Shown: positions 30,032 to 39,070, counted from the stretch's first letter. The stretch is DNA of 64,000 bases from Pseudarthrobacter sp. NIBRBAC000502772 (GCF_006517235.1 NZ_CP041188.1:2976001-3040000); one strand, 5' to 3'. Made by a program: numbers and translations. The notes: generated by a model not told the origin, from the letters alone.

Positions 30032-30775
30032 GTGCGCGTCCTCACCATCATTCCTACTTATAACGAGCTGGAATCGCTGCCCAAGACTCTTCAACGCCTC
30101 CGCGCAGCCGTACCGGCCTCGGACGTACTGGTGGTGGACGACAACAGCCCGGACGGCACCGGTCAGCTTGCGGACGGCTTTGCCGCCGAGGATGCACAGG
30201 TTCACGTCCTGCACCGCAAAGGCAAGGCTGGCCTGGGAGCCGCCTACATTGCCGGGTTCAAATGGGGACTCGAGGCAGGCTACGACGTCCTGGTGGAAAT
30301 GGATGCGGACGGCTCACACCAGCCCGAACAGCTTCCCCAGCTGCTGGAAGCTGTTGAACAGGGCGCGGACCTTGCCATGGGATCCCGCTGGGTTCCCGGT
30401 GGCAGCGTGGTCAACTGGCCGCTGTACCGGCAGGCGATTTCACGCACTGGCAGCACGTACGCCCGGCTGATGCTGGGCCTGAAGATCAAGGACGTCACCG
30501 GCGGCTACCGCGCCTTCCGGCGGACCACGCTGGAAAAACTGAACCTCGACCTTGTCGATTCAGTGGGGTACGGCTTCCAGGTTGACTTGGCGTGGCGTGT
30601 AGCCAAGCTGGGCCTCAGGATCGAGGAACGCCCCATTACGTTCGTGGAGCGCGAGCTCGGAGCGTCAAAGATGAGCGGCAACATTGTTGTTGAGGCCATG
30701 GTCAACGTCACCAGGTGGGGCCTGCAGGCACGCTGGAACAAGCTCACAGGCAAGAAGGATCCGGCACAGGGCTGA
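30032..30775 (+). CDS. Polyprenol monophosphomannose synthase (family 2 glycosyltransferase)
   Basis: The enzyme transfers mannose from GDP-mannose to a polyprenyl phosphate, giving the donor used for lipoglycans and protein O-mannosylation. The 247-residue protein starts [20 protein letters not shown], has [31 protein letters not shown] (the DxD metal site), and [10 protein letters not shown] in the acceptor region. It lacks C-terminal membrane helices, like the catalytic domain of mycobacterial Ppm1, which is fused to or paired with a separate N-acyltransferase. No acyltransferase gene is adjacent. The GTG at 30032 follows AGGAAGG. A strong terminator ends the unit. Confidence 0.92.
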   Translation: MRVLTIIPTYNELESLPKTLQRLRAAVPASDVLVVDDNSPDGTGQLADGFAAEDAQVHVLHRKGKAGLGAAYIAGFKWGLEAGYDVLVEMDADGSHQPEQLPQLLEAVEQGADLAMGSRWVPGGSVVNWPLYRQAISRTGSTYARLMLGLKIKDVTGGYRAFRRTTLEKLNLDLVDSVGYGFQVDLAWRVAKLGLRIEERPITFVERELGASKMSGNIVVEAMVNVTRWGLQARWNKLTGKKDPAQG

Positions 30776-30801
30776 CCTGCAACGCCGTTAGGACAAAAGA
30801 T

Positions 30802-30845
30802 AAGGGCCGGGCCGGCAACGTGATCACGTTGCTGGCCCGGCCCTT
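30802..30845. terminator. Bidirectional terminator between the mannosyltransferase and rbpA genes
   Basis: AAGGGCCGGGCC and GCAACGTGAT pair with their complements, leaving one mismatch within a stem of about 22 bp, then CCCTTTCTT. It lies between converging genes, 27 nt after the mannosyltransferase stop and 70 nt from the rbpA stop. Confidence 0.85.
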
Positions 30846-30915
30846 TCTTAAACGTTCAGATCGCGTCAATCGGTGACGCTATGACCTCGGTGGGAGGCCG
30901 TGACCGCCGCTGGGG

Positions 30916-31263
30916 TCAGGCGCTGCGCCGTTCGCCACGGCGTTCGCGCAGGATGGTCAGCCGGTCCTCGAGGATCTGCTCCAGCTCCGGAAGGGAACGG
31001 CGCTCCAGGAGCATGTCCCAGTGCGTACGGACAGCCTTTTCGTTGCTGGTGTCCGGACGTTCGCCATCAACGAGGAGCGCTTCCTTGCCGGTCTTGGAAA
31101 CCCACACAGGAGGAATTTCAGCCTCTGAAGAGAACGTTACGAAGACCTGCTCGCCGTCCTCGCACCGGTATTCGACGCGCTGGCGCGGGGCCGGCTCAAC
31201 GCCGGACTCGGTCTCCATGCTCTGCGCGCCAAGGCGCATACCCCGCAGGCTGCGATCGCTCAT
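30916..31263 (-). CDS. rbpA: RNA polymerase-binding protein RbpA
   Basis: RbpA binds the principal sigma factor and RNA polymerase and helps open promoters. It is found only in actinobacteria. The 115-residue protein has the N-terminal tail MSDRSLRGMRLGAQSMETE, the core with RQRVEYRCEDGEQVFVTFSSEAEIPPVWVSKTGKEAL in outline, and the sigma-interacting C-terminal helix RTHWDMLLERRSLPELEQILEDRLTILRERRGE. I chose the ATG at 31263 with GGGAG upstream. A longer GC-rich extension looks like leader. A GGAAC-N18-GTT element at 31364-31390 would place it under a SigR/SigH factor, as known for rbpA of Streptomyces. Confidence 0.96.
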   Translation of the reverse strand: MSDRSLRGMRLGAQSMETESGVEPAPRQRVEYRCEDGEQVFVTFSSEAEIPPVWVSKTGKEALLVDGERPDTSNEKAVRTHWDMLLERRSLPELEQILEDRLTILRERRGERRSA

Positions 31264-31363
31264 GTTTTCTCCCTCTGGTCGGTTCGCGGAGCAGGACTCC
31301 ACGCAAGCCGGAACGGCATAACCGCCCCGGACTACTGTGTGCACTGTGCTGCATCATAAGATT

Positions 31364-31390
31364 CAACGCATTGCGAAGCTTTCTTGTTCC
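31364..31390 (-). promoter_or_regulatory. SigR/SigH-type promoter of rbpA
   Basis: On the minus strand GGAAC (31390-31386) is followed after exactly 18 nt by GTT (31367-31365). The start would lie near 31357, giving a leader of about 95 nt. rbpA of Streptomyces coelicolor is a known SigR target, which supports this reading. Confidence 0.68.
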
Positions 31391-31451
31391 AGCGGATCTG
31401 GTCCGACCGGACAAATACCCAATTATACCGGCGTGGGGCCTAGCCGCAAAA

Positions 31452-31489
31452 CGGGAGGGGACCCGCGACCAAGCGCGAATCCCCTCCCG
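31452..31489 (-). terminator. Terminator after the SPFH-NfeD operon
   Basis: CGGGAGGGGA pairs with TCCCCTCCCG around an 18-nt loop, followed on the minus strand by GTTTTG. It lies 23 nt beyond the stop of the SPFH gene and separates it from rbpA. Confidence 0.75.
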
Positions 31490-31511
31490 CCCCGTATGGG
31501 GCAAATCCGTG

Positions 31512-32459
31512 TCAGGACCCAGGCTGTTTAGCGGGTTCCTCGTCGAACAGCCCGCCGCCGGCGGTCTGATCAGGATTGGTACCGCCGAGCGCCTGGCCGA
31601 TGCCCTTGAGTGCCTCGCCAATTTCGCTGGGAATGATCCACAGCTTGTTTGATGATCCCTCTGCGATTTTCGGAAGCGTCTGCAGGTACTGGTAGGCCAG
31701 GAGCTTCTGGTCGGGGTTGCCCTTGTGGATTGCGTCAAAGACCTTCTGGATGGCCTGTGCCTCACCGTCAGCGCGGAGGATGGCCGCCTTGGCGTCGCCC
31801 TCAGCCGCAAGGATCGATGCTTGCCGCTGGCCCTCGGCCGTCAGGATGGCGGACTGCTTGGTGCCTTCGGCCGTGAGGATCGCAGCGCGGCGGTCTCGCT
31901 CGGCCCGCATCTGCTTCTCCATCGAGTCCTGGATCGAGTGGGGCGGGTCAATGGCCTTGAGCTCCACGCGCGAGACCCGGATGCCCCAGCGGCCGGTTGC
32001 CTCGTCCAAGACACCGCGCAGCTGGCCGTTGATCTGGTCGCGGGATGTGAGCGCCTCTTCCAGATTCAGGCCGCCCACAACGTTACGCAGGGTGGTAGTG
32101 GTGAGCTGCTCCACGGCCTGGATGTAATTGGCAATCTCATAGGTGGCTGCGCGCGGATCAGTGACCTGGAAGTACACCACAGTGTCGATGGACACCACCA
32201 GGTTGTCTTCGGTGATGACCGGCTGCGGTGGAAAGGACACCACCTGCTCCCTCAGATCAAGGAGCGGCAGGAGCCGGTCCACAAACGGGATCAGGATGGT
32301 GAGTCCCGGGTTAAGGGTCCGCTGGTACTTGCCGAGCCGTTCAACGACGCCGGCCCTCGCCTGCGGGATAATCCGCACCGAGCGGACCAAGACAATGATC
32401 ACGAACACGATCAGGACCACCAGCACAATGGCCAGGGCGGCTCCTCCTGCGTTATCCAT
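31512..32459 (-). CDS. SPFH/band 7 (stomatin-like) membrane protein
   Basis: This 315-residue protein has one N-terminal membrane helix (about 7-27, LAIVLVVLIVFVIIVLV), then the SPFH domain (RIIPQARAGVVERLGKYQRTLNPGLTILIPFVDR, about 30-200). A coiled coil follows with repeated AAILTAEGTKQSAILTAEG-like units (about 205-255) and an acidic Pro/Gly tail. Stomatin-like proteins form large oligomers that organise membrane proteins and often pair with an NfeD protein, as here. The ATG at 32459 with AGGAG just before it is preferred over an upstream TTG. The NfeD gene ends 38 nt upstream in the same operon. Confidence 0.92.
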   Translation of the reverse strand: MDNAGGAALAIVLVVLIVFVIIVLVRSVRIIPQARAGVVERLGKYQRTLNPGLTILIPFVDRLLPLLDLREQVVSFPPQPVITEDNLVVSIDTVVYFQVTDPRAATYEIANYIQAVEQLTTTTLRNVVGGLNLEEALTSRDQINGQLRGVLDEATGRWGIRVSRVELKAIDPPHSIQDSMEKQMRAERDRRAAILTAEGTKQSAILTAEGQRQASILAAEGDAKAAILRADGEAQAIQKVFDAIHKGNPDQKLLAYQYLQTLPKIAEGSSNKLWIIPSEIGEALKGIGQALGGTNPDQTAGGGLFDEEPAKQPGS

Positions 32460-32497
32460 ACGACTCCTATTCCCCAATTGTTAGGCTGTACTCAGGA

Positions 32498-32956
32498 CTA
32501 AGTGGCCTGCTCCGGCTGGGCGGAAACAACAGCCGTGGCCCCGTCGATGGCGGAGACCACTGCCTTCTGGCCGGCAGGCAGGACGCCGCCGGAGGACCGG
32601 GCGCTCCAGACATCGCCCCCGATCTTGACGAGGCCGCCGGTGGAGCTGACTGCTTCCATCACCAGGGCCTGCTCGCCAATGAGCCGGTCAATGTTGGTGC
32701 GCTGGTCGGCGGGTCCCTTTTTCAGGTGGCTTAGTGCCACCGGGCGGACAAAGGCGATCATCAGCAGTGAGACGACGCAGAACACCACAATCTGCAGCCA
32801 CAGGTCAGCGCCGGCAAAATCTGCGACGAGCGCGGCAACTGTTCCGCCGCCGAGCATAATGAAGAACAGGTCAAGGGTGATCATTTCGATCACTGCGAAT
32901 GCGAGGAAGGCGGTGAGCCACAGGGCCCACCAGTTTTCGCCGAGCCATTCAAACAT
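32498..32956 (-). CDS. NfeD-like membrane protein
   Basis: This 152-residue protein has an N-terminal helix (MFEWLGENWWALWLTAFLAFAVIEM in outline), two more hydrophobic helices (about 15-75) and a C-terminal OB-fold domain (IDRLIGEQALVMEAVSSTGGLVKIGGDVWSARSSGG) typical of short NfeD proteins. NfeD partners act with stomatins in membrane quality control. This short form lacks the protease domain. The ATG at 32956 has AAGGGGGA upstream, and a TAGGAT -10 lies at 32997-32992. It is the first gene of a two-gene operon with the SPFH gene. Confidence 0.9.
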   Translation of the reverse strand: MFEWLGENWWALWLTAFLAFAVIEMITLDLFFIMLGGGTVAALVADFAGADLWLQIVVFCVVSLLMIAFVRPVALSHLKKGPADQRTNIDRLIGEQALVMEAVSSTGGLVKIGGDVWSARSSGGVLPAGQKAVVSAIDGATAVVSAQPEQAT

Positions 32957-33058
32957 TCCGTCCCCCTTGACCATCCGGTAGCTGTCTATTTATCCTAGTC
33001 CGCCGGAAAGCAGGACGGCAGGTTGCGTGAAGGGCAGCGGTTGAACGTGGCCAAGTCG

Positions 33059-33946
33059 TTACGGTGCGGACCGCGCCGGACGGAAGACCGTGATCCGGAA
33101 TCGGGCCTCCACCTGGGTTGACTCCCCGCCGCTCCCGATTTTGGCCGCAATGGCCGTGCGGTCCAGGTGGTGCCCGGCCGGACCCATGAAGGCCAGGTCA
33201 GCCAGCTCGCCGGGCGTTAGCGTCATCAGGATATCCAGGTCCCGGGTGGACTCGGCGGCGAAGTGCGGCGAGAGGGAATCTGCCAGCCGCGCGTCCTTGT
33301 CATCCTCGATGGACAGCATCCCGGCCTGGGCGGCAACGGCGGCCAGGTGTCCGGCGCGCGGCGTCACCACCACCAGCCTTCCGCCGGGGCGGAGTACCCT
33401 GGCGAATTCGGCGGCGTTGCGGGGAGCAAAGATCACCGTGATGGCGTCGACGGCGGCGTCGGCCACCGGGAGCGGCTGCCACACATCGCAGGCAAGGCTG
33501 ACGGCCTCGGGGTTGAGGCGCGCGGCGCGGCGGAGCGCGAACTTGGAGATGTCGAGCGCGACGGCGGCGCAACTGGCGGTGCGCCGCTGCACCTCATCCA
33601 GCACCACCCTGAGATAGTGGCCGGTCCCCGTACCCGAATCGAGGAGCGTGAACGGTTCGCCCGGGGTTATCCCGGGCACGACGGCGGCCGCGACGGCGTC
33701 TGCCAGGGGGCGGTAGTGCCCGCCGTCGAGGAAAGCGAACCGGGCCGCCACCATCTCTGCGGTGTCGGCTTCAAAGACTGTCCCCTTGCCCACCAGCAGG
33801 TTGAAATAGCCCTGTTTCGCCGCGTCGAAGCCGTGCCCGGATCCGCAGACCAGGGCCTTGCGGGCCGCGTCACCCGGCCCGACCCGGACATTCAGTGCGG
33901 CGCCGCACACGGGGCAGCGCAGCGGAGGGCGAGGGCTTGATGGCAT
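33059..33946 (-). CDS. Putative 23S rRNA (guanine-N1)-methyltransferase (RlmA-like)
   Basis: This 295-residue protein starts with a zinc site, RCPVCGAALNVR and ALVCGSGHGFDAAKQGYFNLL, as in RlmA(I/II). Then comes a SAM-dependent methyltransferase fold: FTLLDSGTGTGHYLRVVLDE (motif I), VALDISKFALRRAAR, and ITVIFAPRNAAEFARVLRPGGRLVVVTP. RlmA enzymes methylate G745 or G748 in 23S rRNA, and the latter gives tylosin resistance. I cannot tell which base is modified here. The ATG at 33946 lies 7 nt after TAAGAT (33959-33954), so a leaderless start is preferred over the ATG at 33955. It diverges from the S9 peptidase gene. Confidence 0.85.
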   Translation of the reverse strand: MPSSPRPPLRCPVCGAALNVRVGPGDAARKALVCGSGHGFDAAKQGYFNLLVGKGTVFEADTAEMVAARFAFLDGGHYRPLADAVAAAVVPGITPGEPFTLLDSGTGTGHYLRVVLDEVQRRTASCAAVALDISKFALRRAARLNPEAVSLACDVWQPLPVADAAVDAITVIFAPRNAAEFARVLRPGGRLVVVTPRAGHLAAVAAQAGMLSIEDDKDARLADSLSPHFAAESTRDLDILMTLTPGELADLAFMGPAGHHLDRTAIAAKIGSGGESTQVEARFRITVFRPARSAP

Positions 33947-34045
33947 ACGGACCATCTTAGGGCGGGGAGCGGGCCGGCGCGGAGCCCCGCGAGTGGTCCG
34001 GCCGCATGTTCGCGTAGGGGAAAGCCGCACGTTAGGCTCACGTGG

Positions 34046-36043
34046 GTGAAGCCAGAACACCTCCCGCTGCTCAATTCCGTCTCCGCGCCGGCCGTTCACC
34101 CGGACGGCAGCCGCGCTGTTGTGTCGGTGACCAGGCCGGATTTCACTGCTGATTCCTACGTGGGCCAGCTGTGGAACATCCCGTTGAACCAGGAGCAGCT
34201 GCCGCGGCGAATAACCAGGGGCTTCCGGGACACCGTCCCTGCCTTCTCTCCTGATGGGCTGGTCCTCGCCTTCCTCCGGACGGGCGGACCGTCGTCGAAA
34301 GCGCAGCTCGTCGTGGTGGAGGCCGGCGGCGGTGAACCCCAGGTCATTACCGACAGGCTGCTCGGAGTGGAATCCTTCGCCTGGTCTCCTGATTCGCGCC
34401 GGATAGTCTTCAGCTCCCGCGAGCCCGAGACCGGACGGTACGGCAGCAGCGAAGCCATCACCGCGGAGGCGGAGGCCCCACGGCTGATCTCCTCCTACCA
34501 GTACAGGCTGAACAGCGTTGGCTACACGCGCGACAAGCCGCAGCAGCTGTTCATCGTGGACGTCCCGGAACTCGGCGGCGAACCGCTGGCACCGCCTGCG
34601 GCTCCGTCGCTGCCGGAAGCCCGGCAGCTGACGTCGCTCGCCACGGACGCCAGCTCCGGAGTTTTCAGTGCAGACGGATCAGTCGTCTACTTTGTGGCAG
34701 CACCGCCGGAGAACGATGACGACTTGGCCACCTCGATCTACAGGGTGCCGGTCACCGGCGGCGACCCCCTCCTGGTGGATAAGGGAGTAGCCGCACCTCA
34801 AACCGTCTCGGAGGTCCGGCAGTCCCGGGACGGCAAATGGCTGTTCTACATTGCCCGGGACCTGGGCGGCTCGGGCCGGGACTTCGTGGCACGGAACGGC
34901 GTGCTGTACTGCGTAGCGGCCGACGGCGGAATGCCGGTTGCGCTGACCGACCCGGAGTTGATGGACGTCACGGCGCCGGGTGCCCGGATTGAGCTCCGCG
35001 GCCCGGACCACGCCCTCGTCCTGAACAACGCGCAAGGCTCGGTTGAGCTCCTCGAGCTGGGGGCGGCGGGCGGGCATGCCCTGCTGGTGCACGGCGACAA
35101 GGTGGTGACGGGGGCTGCCTGGGCGGGTGGTTCGCTGCTCGTCGTATTCGGCGATCCGTCCACCCAGGGGGACGTCGCAGTACTCGACGACGGACAGCTG
35201 CGGCTGCTGACAGACTTTTCGGCCGTTCTGCGGACACAGACGGACATTGTGGTTCCACAGGAGCTGACGTTTGAGGCGCCCGATGGCTATCCCGTCCATG
35301 GCTGGCTCGTCAGGCCTGCGGGCAAGGGGCCGCACCCGGTCCTACTGAACATCCATGGCGGGCCGTTTGCCCAGTTCACCGTTGCCCTGTTCGACGAAGC
35401 CCAGATGTACGCGGCTGCGGGCTATGCCGTGCTGATGTGCAATCCGCGCGGCTCCGCCGGCTACGGCCGGGAACACGGGCTGGCCATCAAGGGCCGCCTT
35501 GGCACGGACGACATGGAGGATGTCCTGGCGTTCCTGGACGGGGCGCTGGCCAAATTTCCGGCGCTGGACGCGGGCCGGCTGGGCATAATGGGCGGCTCGT
35601 ACGGCGGATACCTGACCGCCTGGACCATCGCGCACCACCACAGGTTCCAGGGTGCCATTGTGGAGCGTGGATTCCTGGACCCGGTCAGTTTCGAGGGCTC
35701 GGCCGACATTGGCTGGTACTTCGGCAACGAATATCTCGGCAGCTCAACGGTGGGGGTCGCCGCGCAAAGCCCGTTCGAGCACGTGGGCAACGTGCAGACC
35801 CCGACGCTGGTCATCCACAGCGAAAACGATCTCAGGTGTCCGCTGGAGCAGGGCCAGCGGTATTTCACGGCCCTGAAGCGGCAGGGTGTGGAAACCCAGC
35901 TGCTGGTGTTCCCGGGCGAGGACCATGAACTTTCCCGGTCAGGCAGGCCGCAGCACCGGCGCCAGAGATTCGAGCACATCCTGCGCTGGTGGGCCCGGTT
36001 CCTCCCGACCGACGCAAATCCGGCAGACGCACCGCCGGAGTGA
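34046..36043 (+). CDS. S9 family serine peptidase (acylaminoacyl-peptidase/prolyl oligopeptidase-like)
   Basis: This 665-residue cytosolic peptidase has an N-terminal beta-propeller (about 1-390, with repeats such as PAFSPDGLVLAFLRT and FAWSPDSRRIVFSS) and a C-terminal alpha/beta hydrolase domain. The catalytic triad is visible: Ser518 in MGGSYGGYLTAW, Asp595 in SENDLRCPLEQG, and His627 in GEDHELSRSG. NIHGGPFAQF is the oxyanion loop. It should cleave short peptides. The GTG at 34046 lies 7 nt after TAGGCT (34033-34038), so leaderless. Peptide deformylase converges on it 20 nt later. Confidence 0.93.
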   Translation: MKPEHLPLLNSVSAPAVHPDGSRAVVSVTRPDFTADSYVGQLWNIPLNQEQLPRRITRGFRDTVPAFSPDGLVLAFLRTGGPSSKAQLVVVEAGGGEPQVITDRLLGVESFAWSPDSRRIVFSSREPETGRYGSSEAITAEAEAPRLISSYQYRLNSVGYTRDKPQQLFIVDVPELGGEPLAPPAAPSLPEARQLTSLATDASSGVFSADGSVVYFVAAPPENDDDLATSIYRVPVTGGDPLLVDKGVAAPQTVSEVRQSRDGKWLFYIARDLGGSGRDFVARNGVLYCVAADGGMPVALTDPELMDVTAPGARIELRGPDHALVLNNAQGSVELLELGAAGGHALLVHGDKVVTGAAWAGGSLLVVFGDPSTQGDVAVLDDGQLRLLTDFSAVLRTQTDIVVPQELTFEAPDGYPVHGWLVRPAGKGPHPVLLNIHGGPFAQFTVALFDEAQMYAAAGYAVLMCNPRGSAGYGREHGLAIKGRLGTDDMEDVLAFLDGALAKFPALDAGRLGIMGGSYGGYLTAWTIAHHHRFQGAIVERGFLDPVSFEGSADIGWYFGNEYLGSSTVGVAAQSPFEHVGNVQTPTLVIHSENDLRCPLEQGQRYFTALKRQGVETQLLVFPGEDHELSRSGRPQHRRQRFEHILRWWARFLPTDANPADAPPE

Positions 36044-36063
36044 CGAGGTGGCGTGCTGGCGCG

Positions 36064-36729
36064 TCAGGGGTTCCCGGGCAGGAATCCCAGGGCCGCACGG
36101 GCCTTTCCGATCCCCGGCTCGGCCCAGTTGGCGGCGTACTCGGCGTTGGAGCTCAAGGACCTCAACTCGGCGCGGTCAACGTAGAGGGTGCCATGGAGGT
36201 GATCGGTTTCGTGCTGCACAATTCTCGCCTGCCAGCCCTCGAATTCCTGTTCCGACGCCAGGCCTCCGGGGGTGTCGAACCGGAGCAGCACCCGTTCTGG
36301 CCGTACTACCACTGCCTGTAGGCCGGTCAGTGAGAGGCACCCCTCGAAGAACGCGGCGCTTTCCGTTCCGACGGCCGTGTAGTGCGGGTTGATGATGGTG
36401 AGGAACTCCAGCGGGCTGCGGTGCCGCAGTGCAGCAGCCTCGGGGTCGACGTCGTACTGGTCCTCAAGGACTGCCAGCTGCAGCGGGATTCCGAGTTGCG
36501 GGGCGGCCAGCCCCACACCAGGGGCTTCGTGCATCACGTCGCGCATGAGGGCAATCAACTGGTCCAGCTCGCCGGCGCTGATCTGGCCGTCGAAGGACGC
36601 GGCCCGCTGGCGGAGTACGGGATTCCCGGCCTGGACGATGGGCGGCAGCGATCCCGCAGACAGGATTTCCTGCACCCGTTCCCTCAGACGCGCAGGAGTG
36701 AATGAAGTGGGCGGTGATACAGCGGTCAT
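36064..36729 (-). CDS. def: Peptide deformylase
   Basis: Deformylase removes the formyl group from the N-terminal Met of new proteins. The 221-residue protein has motif I GVGLAAPQLG (71-80), motif II EGCLSL with metal ligand Cys131, and motif III QHETDHLHG with His173 and His177 as ligands and Glu174 as base. It is longer than the E. coli enzyme owing to an N-terminal extension of about 30 residues, common in actinobacteria. The ATG at 36729 lies 6 nt after TAGGCT (36741-36736), fitting a leaderless mRNA. It converges on the S9 gene and diverges from the NTF2-like gene. Confidence 0.96.
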   Translation of the reverse strand: MTAVSPPTSFTPARLRERVQEILSAGSLPPIVQAGNPVLRQRAASFDGQISAGELDQLIALMRDVMHEAPGVGLAAPQLGIPLQLAVLEDQYDVDPEAAALRHRSPLEFLTIINPHYTAVGTESAAFFEGCLSLTGLQAVVVRPERVLLRFDTPGGLASEQEFEGWQARIVQHETDHLHGTLYVDRAELRSLSSNAEYAANWAEPGIGKARAALGFLPGNP

Positions 36730-36788
36730 GCGGAAAGCCTAGCGGCGGACGCCGCCGGGCGTCGGCCGGGTCGGCTAATGTCGATGCC

Positions 36789-37208
36789 ATGGCTGAACTG
36801 ATTGCGTCCGAACCCAACGCACTGGAACTTGTCCTGGACTTCATCCGGACCCTGGAAGCCGGCGGTGACGGCGGGGCCATCGGCCGTTTCCTCGCTGCGG
36901 ACTTCGTATTGGTCGAGGCGCCGCATCTGCTCGCGGTTGAAGGCTCCACGCGGACGCGTGACCAGGCGATGGCTGGCCTTGATCAAAGCGGCGAAGTAGT
37001 GGCGGACCAGAAGTTCGAGATCCGCCGCACTACCTGCGAAGGCGGTCGGGTTGTGGTGGAGGCCGACTGGTCGGCGAGGACGCTGATGGACCTGCGGTAC
37101 TGGGATGCCGGGGAGACCATCCGCGCCCGGACGTCGTCGGTCTTTGAAGTCCGGGGCGGCCTGATCATCAGCCAGGACAGTTACGACTGCTACTTCGCGA
37201 ACTCCTGA
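36789..37208 (+). CDS. SnoaL/NTF2-like family protein
   Basis: This 139-residue protein begins MAELIASEPNALELVLDFIRTLEAGGDGGAIGRFLAADFVL and ends AGETIRARTSSVFEVRGGLIISQDSYDCYF. The pattern, a helical start and a curved beta sheet closing with a short I-x-x-x-x-D-Y-D turn, is that of SnoaL/NTF2-like domains. They bind small molecules or act as isomerases and hydrolases. No active-site residue is certain. The ATG at 36789 lies 7 nt after TAATGT (36776-36781), so leaderless. It converges on the monooxygenase gene of the polyketide operon with 22 nt between stops. Confidence 0.8.
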   Translation: MAELIASEPNALELVLDFIRTLEAGGDGGAIGRFLAADFVLVEAPHLLAVEGSTRTRDQAMAGLDQSGEVVADQKFEIRRTTCEGGRVVVEADWSARTLMDLRYWDAGETIRARTSSVFEVRGGLIISQDSYDCYFANS

Positions 37209-37230
37209 CCCGGCGCCCTCCGGCGCGGGT

Positions 37231-38373
37231 TTACTGCATGGTGAACCGGCGGGCCACCAGCCTGTTGGCCGCCGGAATGCCGGACACCGCGCTGACTGCG
37301 TGGTTCCTCAACGCCAGGAACGGCGGCGCCAGCGGGCGCCCCAGCATCATGTTCACTTCGGACTGCCATCGCGCCAGCGAGGCGGCCTTACGACGCCGGG
37401 CGGAATAGGCATGCAGGCGCTGGCCAACCGGTTTCCCCGCCAGGGCATCACAGATGATCGGCGCGAGTTCCGCCGCCTCCAGCCAGCCAAGGTTCATGCC
37501 CTGGCCGCCGATGGGGCTTATTTCATGGGCAGCATCGCCGATCAGGACCGCCCGCCCCGCGACAGATCGGCAAGCCACCGTGGAGCGCGGGCTGAAGCTG
37601 CTGAGCATACTGTTGGTGGCCGGGTCCGGCCGGAAACCCGTACGCTGGTGGACCATCCGCGCCAGTTCGATGGCGTCCGGGACTGCTGCGGGCCGGGGAA
37701 TCCTCACTACCCACCGGCGGCGACCGCCCGGCAGCGGAAAGGATTCCACTATCCCTTCGGCTTCGAGGTACAGGACGGCTTCGTTCAGGTTTTCGCCGGT
37801 ACCCTCGAAATCACCCATCACATAATGGTCGGGATAGGTTCGGGACGTGGCCGGGATGCCCAGCAGGCTGCGCATCAGGGACCGCGAGCCGTCGGCACCG
37901 ACCAAAAGCCGTGAGGTGATCCGGGTGCCGGCACCGCCCGCGTTGGTCGCCTCAGCGACGACGGTGACCAGTCCGCCGTCGTCCGCTATTTCCGTCACCC
38001 TAGTGCCCCTGACCAACGCGGCGCCATCCAGTTCGTGTACACGCCGTTCCAGCAGGGTTTCCGTGGTGACCTGGGGGAGGGACAGGACAAACGGGAAGCA
38101 CTCCGAGACGGATGCGAAGGACATTGACCCTACGGTCTTCGTGCCGCTGACTGCGATGCCGCCACGGATCTGCACGCCGGCATCAACCATGGCGCTGGCC
38201 ACGGCTACCCTGTCCAGCGCCGCGAGGGCGGGGGGATGGATGCCGATGGCCCGCGAGTGAGGTTCCCGGCGGAGCCGCTGTTCAAGGATCTGGACCGCGA
38301 CGCCGTCCTGAAGCAGCAGGGCAGCGAGATACAGACCCACGGGTCCGCCGCCGACGATCACCACGTCAGCCAT
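37231..38373 (-). CDS. FAD-dependent aromatic monooxygenase, last gene of the type III PKS operon
   Basis: This 380-residue flavoprotein hydroxylase starts with DVVIVGGGPVGLYLAALLLQDG (FAD-binding Rossmann motif), has LVGADGSRSLMRSLLGI (DG motif) and AVLIGDAAHEISPIGGQGMNLG (GD motif). These three identify a class A NAD(P)H-dependent phenol hydroxylase. Its start overlaps the methyltransferase stop by 8 nt, and it closes the operon. In the SrsABC pathway of Streptomyces the flavoprotein SrsC hydroxylates alkylresorcinols on the way to quinones. A similar step is a good guess here, but the substrate is inferred only from the neighbours. Confidence 0.9.
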   Translation of the reverse strand: MADVVIVGGGPVGLYLAALLLQDGVAVQILEQRLRREPHSRAIGIHPPALAALDRVAVASAMVDAGVQIRGGIAVSGTKTVGSMSFASVSECFPFVLSLPQVTTETLLERRVHELDGAALVRGTRVTEIADDGGLVTVVAEATNAGGAGTRITSRLLVGADGSRSLMRSLLGIPATSRTYPDHYVMGDFEGTGENLNEAVLYLEAEGIVESFPLPGGRRRWVVRIPRPAAVPDAIELARMVHQRTGFRPDPATNSMLSSFSPRSTVACRSVAGRAVLIGDAAHEISPIGGQGMNLGWLEAAELAPIICDALAGKPVGQRLHAYSARRRKAASLARWQSEVNMMLGRPLAPPFLALRNHAVSAVSGIPAANRLVARRFTMQ

Positions 38374-39067
38374 TGGGATGCTCCGGGCGGTGCAGGAGGA
38401 CCTGATGGAACGGGGAGTGGCGCGCCACCTGCCAGCCCGGGGGAGCAGCGGCGGCGAGTTCTGCCGGGGTGTAGCTGCGCCTGATCGAGGTCAGGCCGTC
38501 CGCGCGGATGAACGAGCCGCGGAAGGGGAGGGCCGCCAGGGAGAAAAGTGCGTAGGCTGCGATGTTCCGGCGGAGGTCGTTGTGCAGGGAAATCCGGCGC
38601 GCCAGGGCTTGCGAATCTGCCAGGAGCCGAGCCAGGTCTGCCGGTTGGAGGTGGTGGATGACGTGGTTCGAGATAACGACGTCGAACCGGCGGCCTTCGC
38701 GGACCAGGTCGGCACTGTCTGCCTGGCGGAACCGGACTGAGACGTGGTGGGGGCGGTGTGACGAGTAGCTGTATGCCCTGGCATCCGGATCAATGCCGGT
38801 GACCTCGAGCAGCAGTTTGTCCCGGGCGGACCAGAGGGCGAGCTGGCGTGCCAGGTCCCCACCGCCGCATCCTATGTCGAGGAGCGTGGTTTCAGAGTCG
38901 TGGGAGAGCAGAGGGCGAACCTCGCGGCGGTACAGCTGCCGCCAGCCGGAGAAGAGCCGGTTCACCAGTTCGAATTGCCGGTACGTGAGTTCCAGTTTGG
39001 TGGGATCACAGTCCGGCAGGTCCATCATTTCCACTGCGTCCGCAGCCCTTTGCCGCATCAGGGACAC
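38366..39067 (-). CDS. Class I SAM-dependent methyltransferase of the type III PKS operon
   Basis: This 233-residue protein has TTLLDIGCGGGDLARQLALW (SAM motif I, about 60-80), VTGIDPDARAYSYS, RFDVVISNHVIHHLQPADLARLL (motif IV) and a C-terminal region typical of UbiE/COQ5-like enzymes. It probably O- or C-methylates the phenolic product of the neighbouring polyketide synthase. The PKS stop lies 3 nt upstream and the monooxygenase start overlaps its stop, so all three are coupled. The product is unknown. Fold and coupling are what I see, and the substrate is inference. Confidence 0.88.
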   Translation of the reverse strand: MSLMRQRAADAVEMMDLPDCDPTKLELTYRQFELVNRLFSGWRQLYRREVRPLLSHDSETTLLDIGCGGGDLARQLALWSARDKLLLEVTGIDPDARAYSYSSHRPHHVSVRFRQADSADLVREGRRFDVVISNHVIHHLQPADLARLLADSQALARRISLHNDLRRNIAAYALFSLAALPFRGSFIRADGLTSIRRSYTPAELAAAAPPGWQVARHSPFHQVLLHRPEHPNG

Positions 39068-39070
39068 AGG

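Noticed and set aside
33955..34099. Longer N-terminus for the RlmA-like gene
   Set aside because: The extension overlaps the start of the S9 gene and is low-complexity. The ATG at 33946 lies 7 nt after a good -10.
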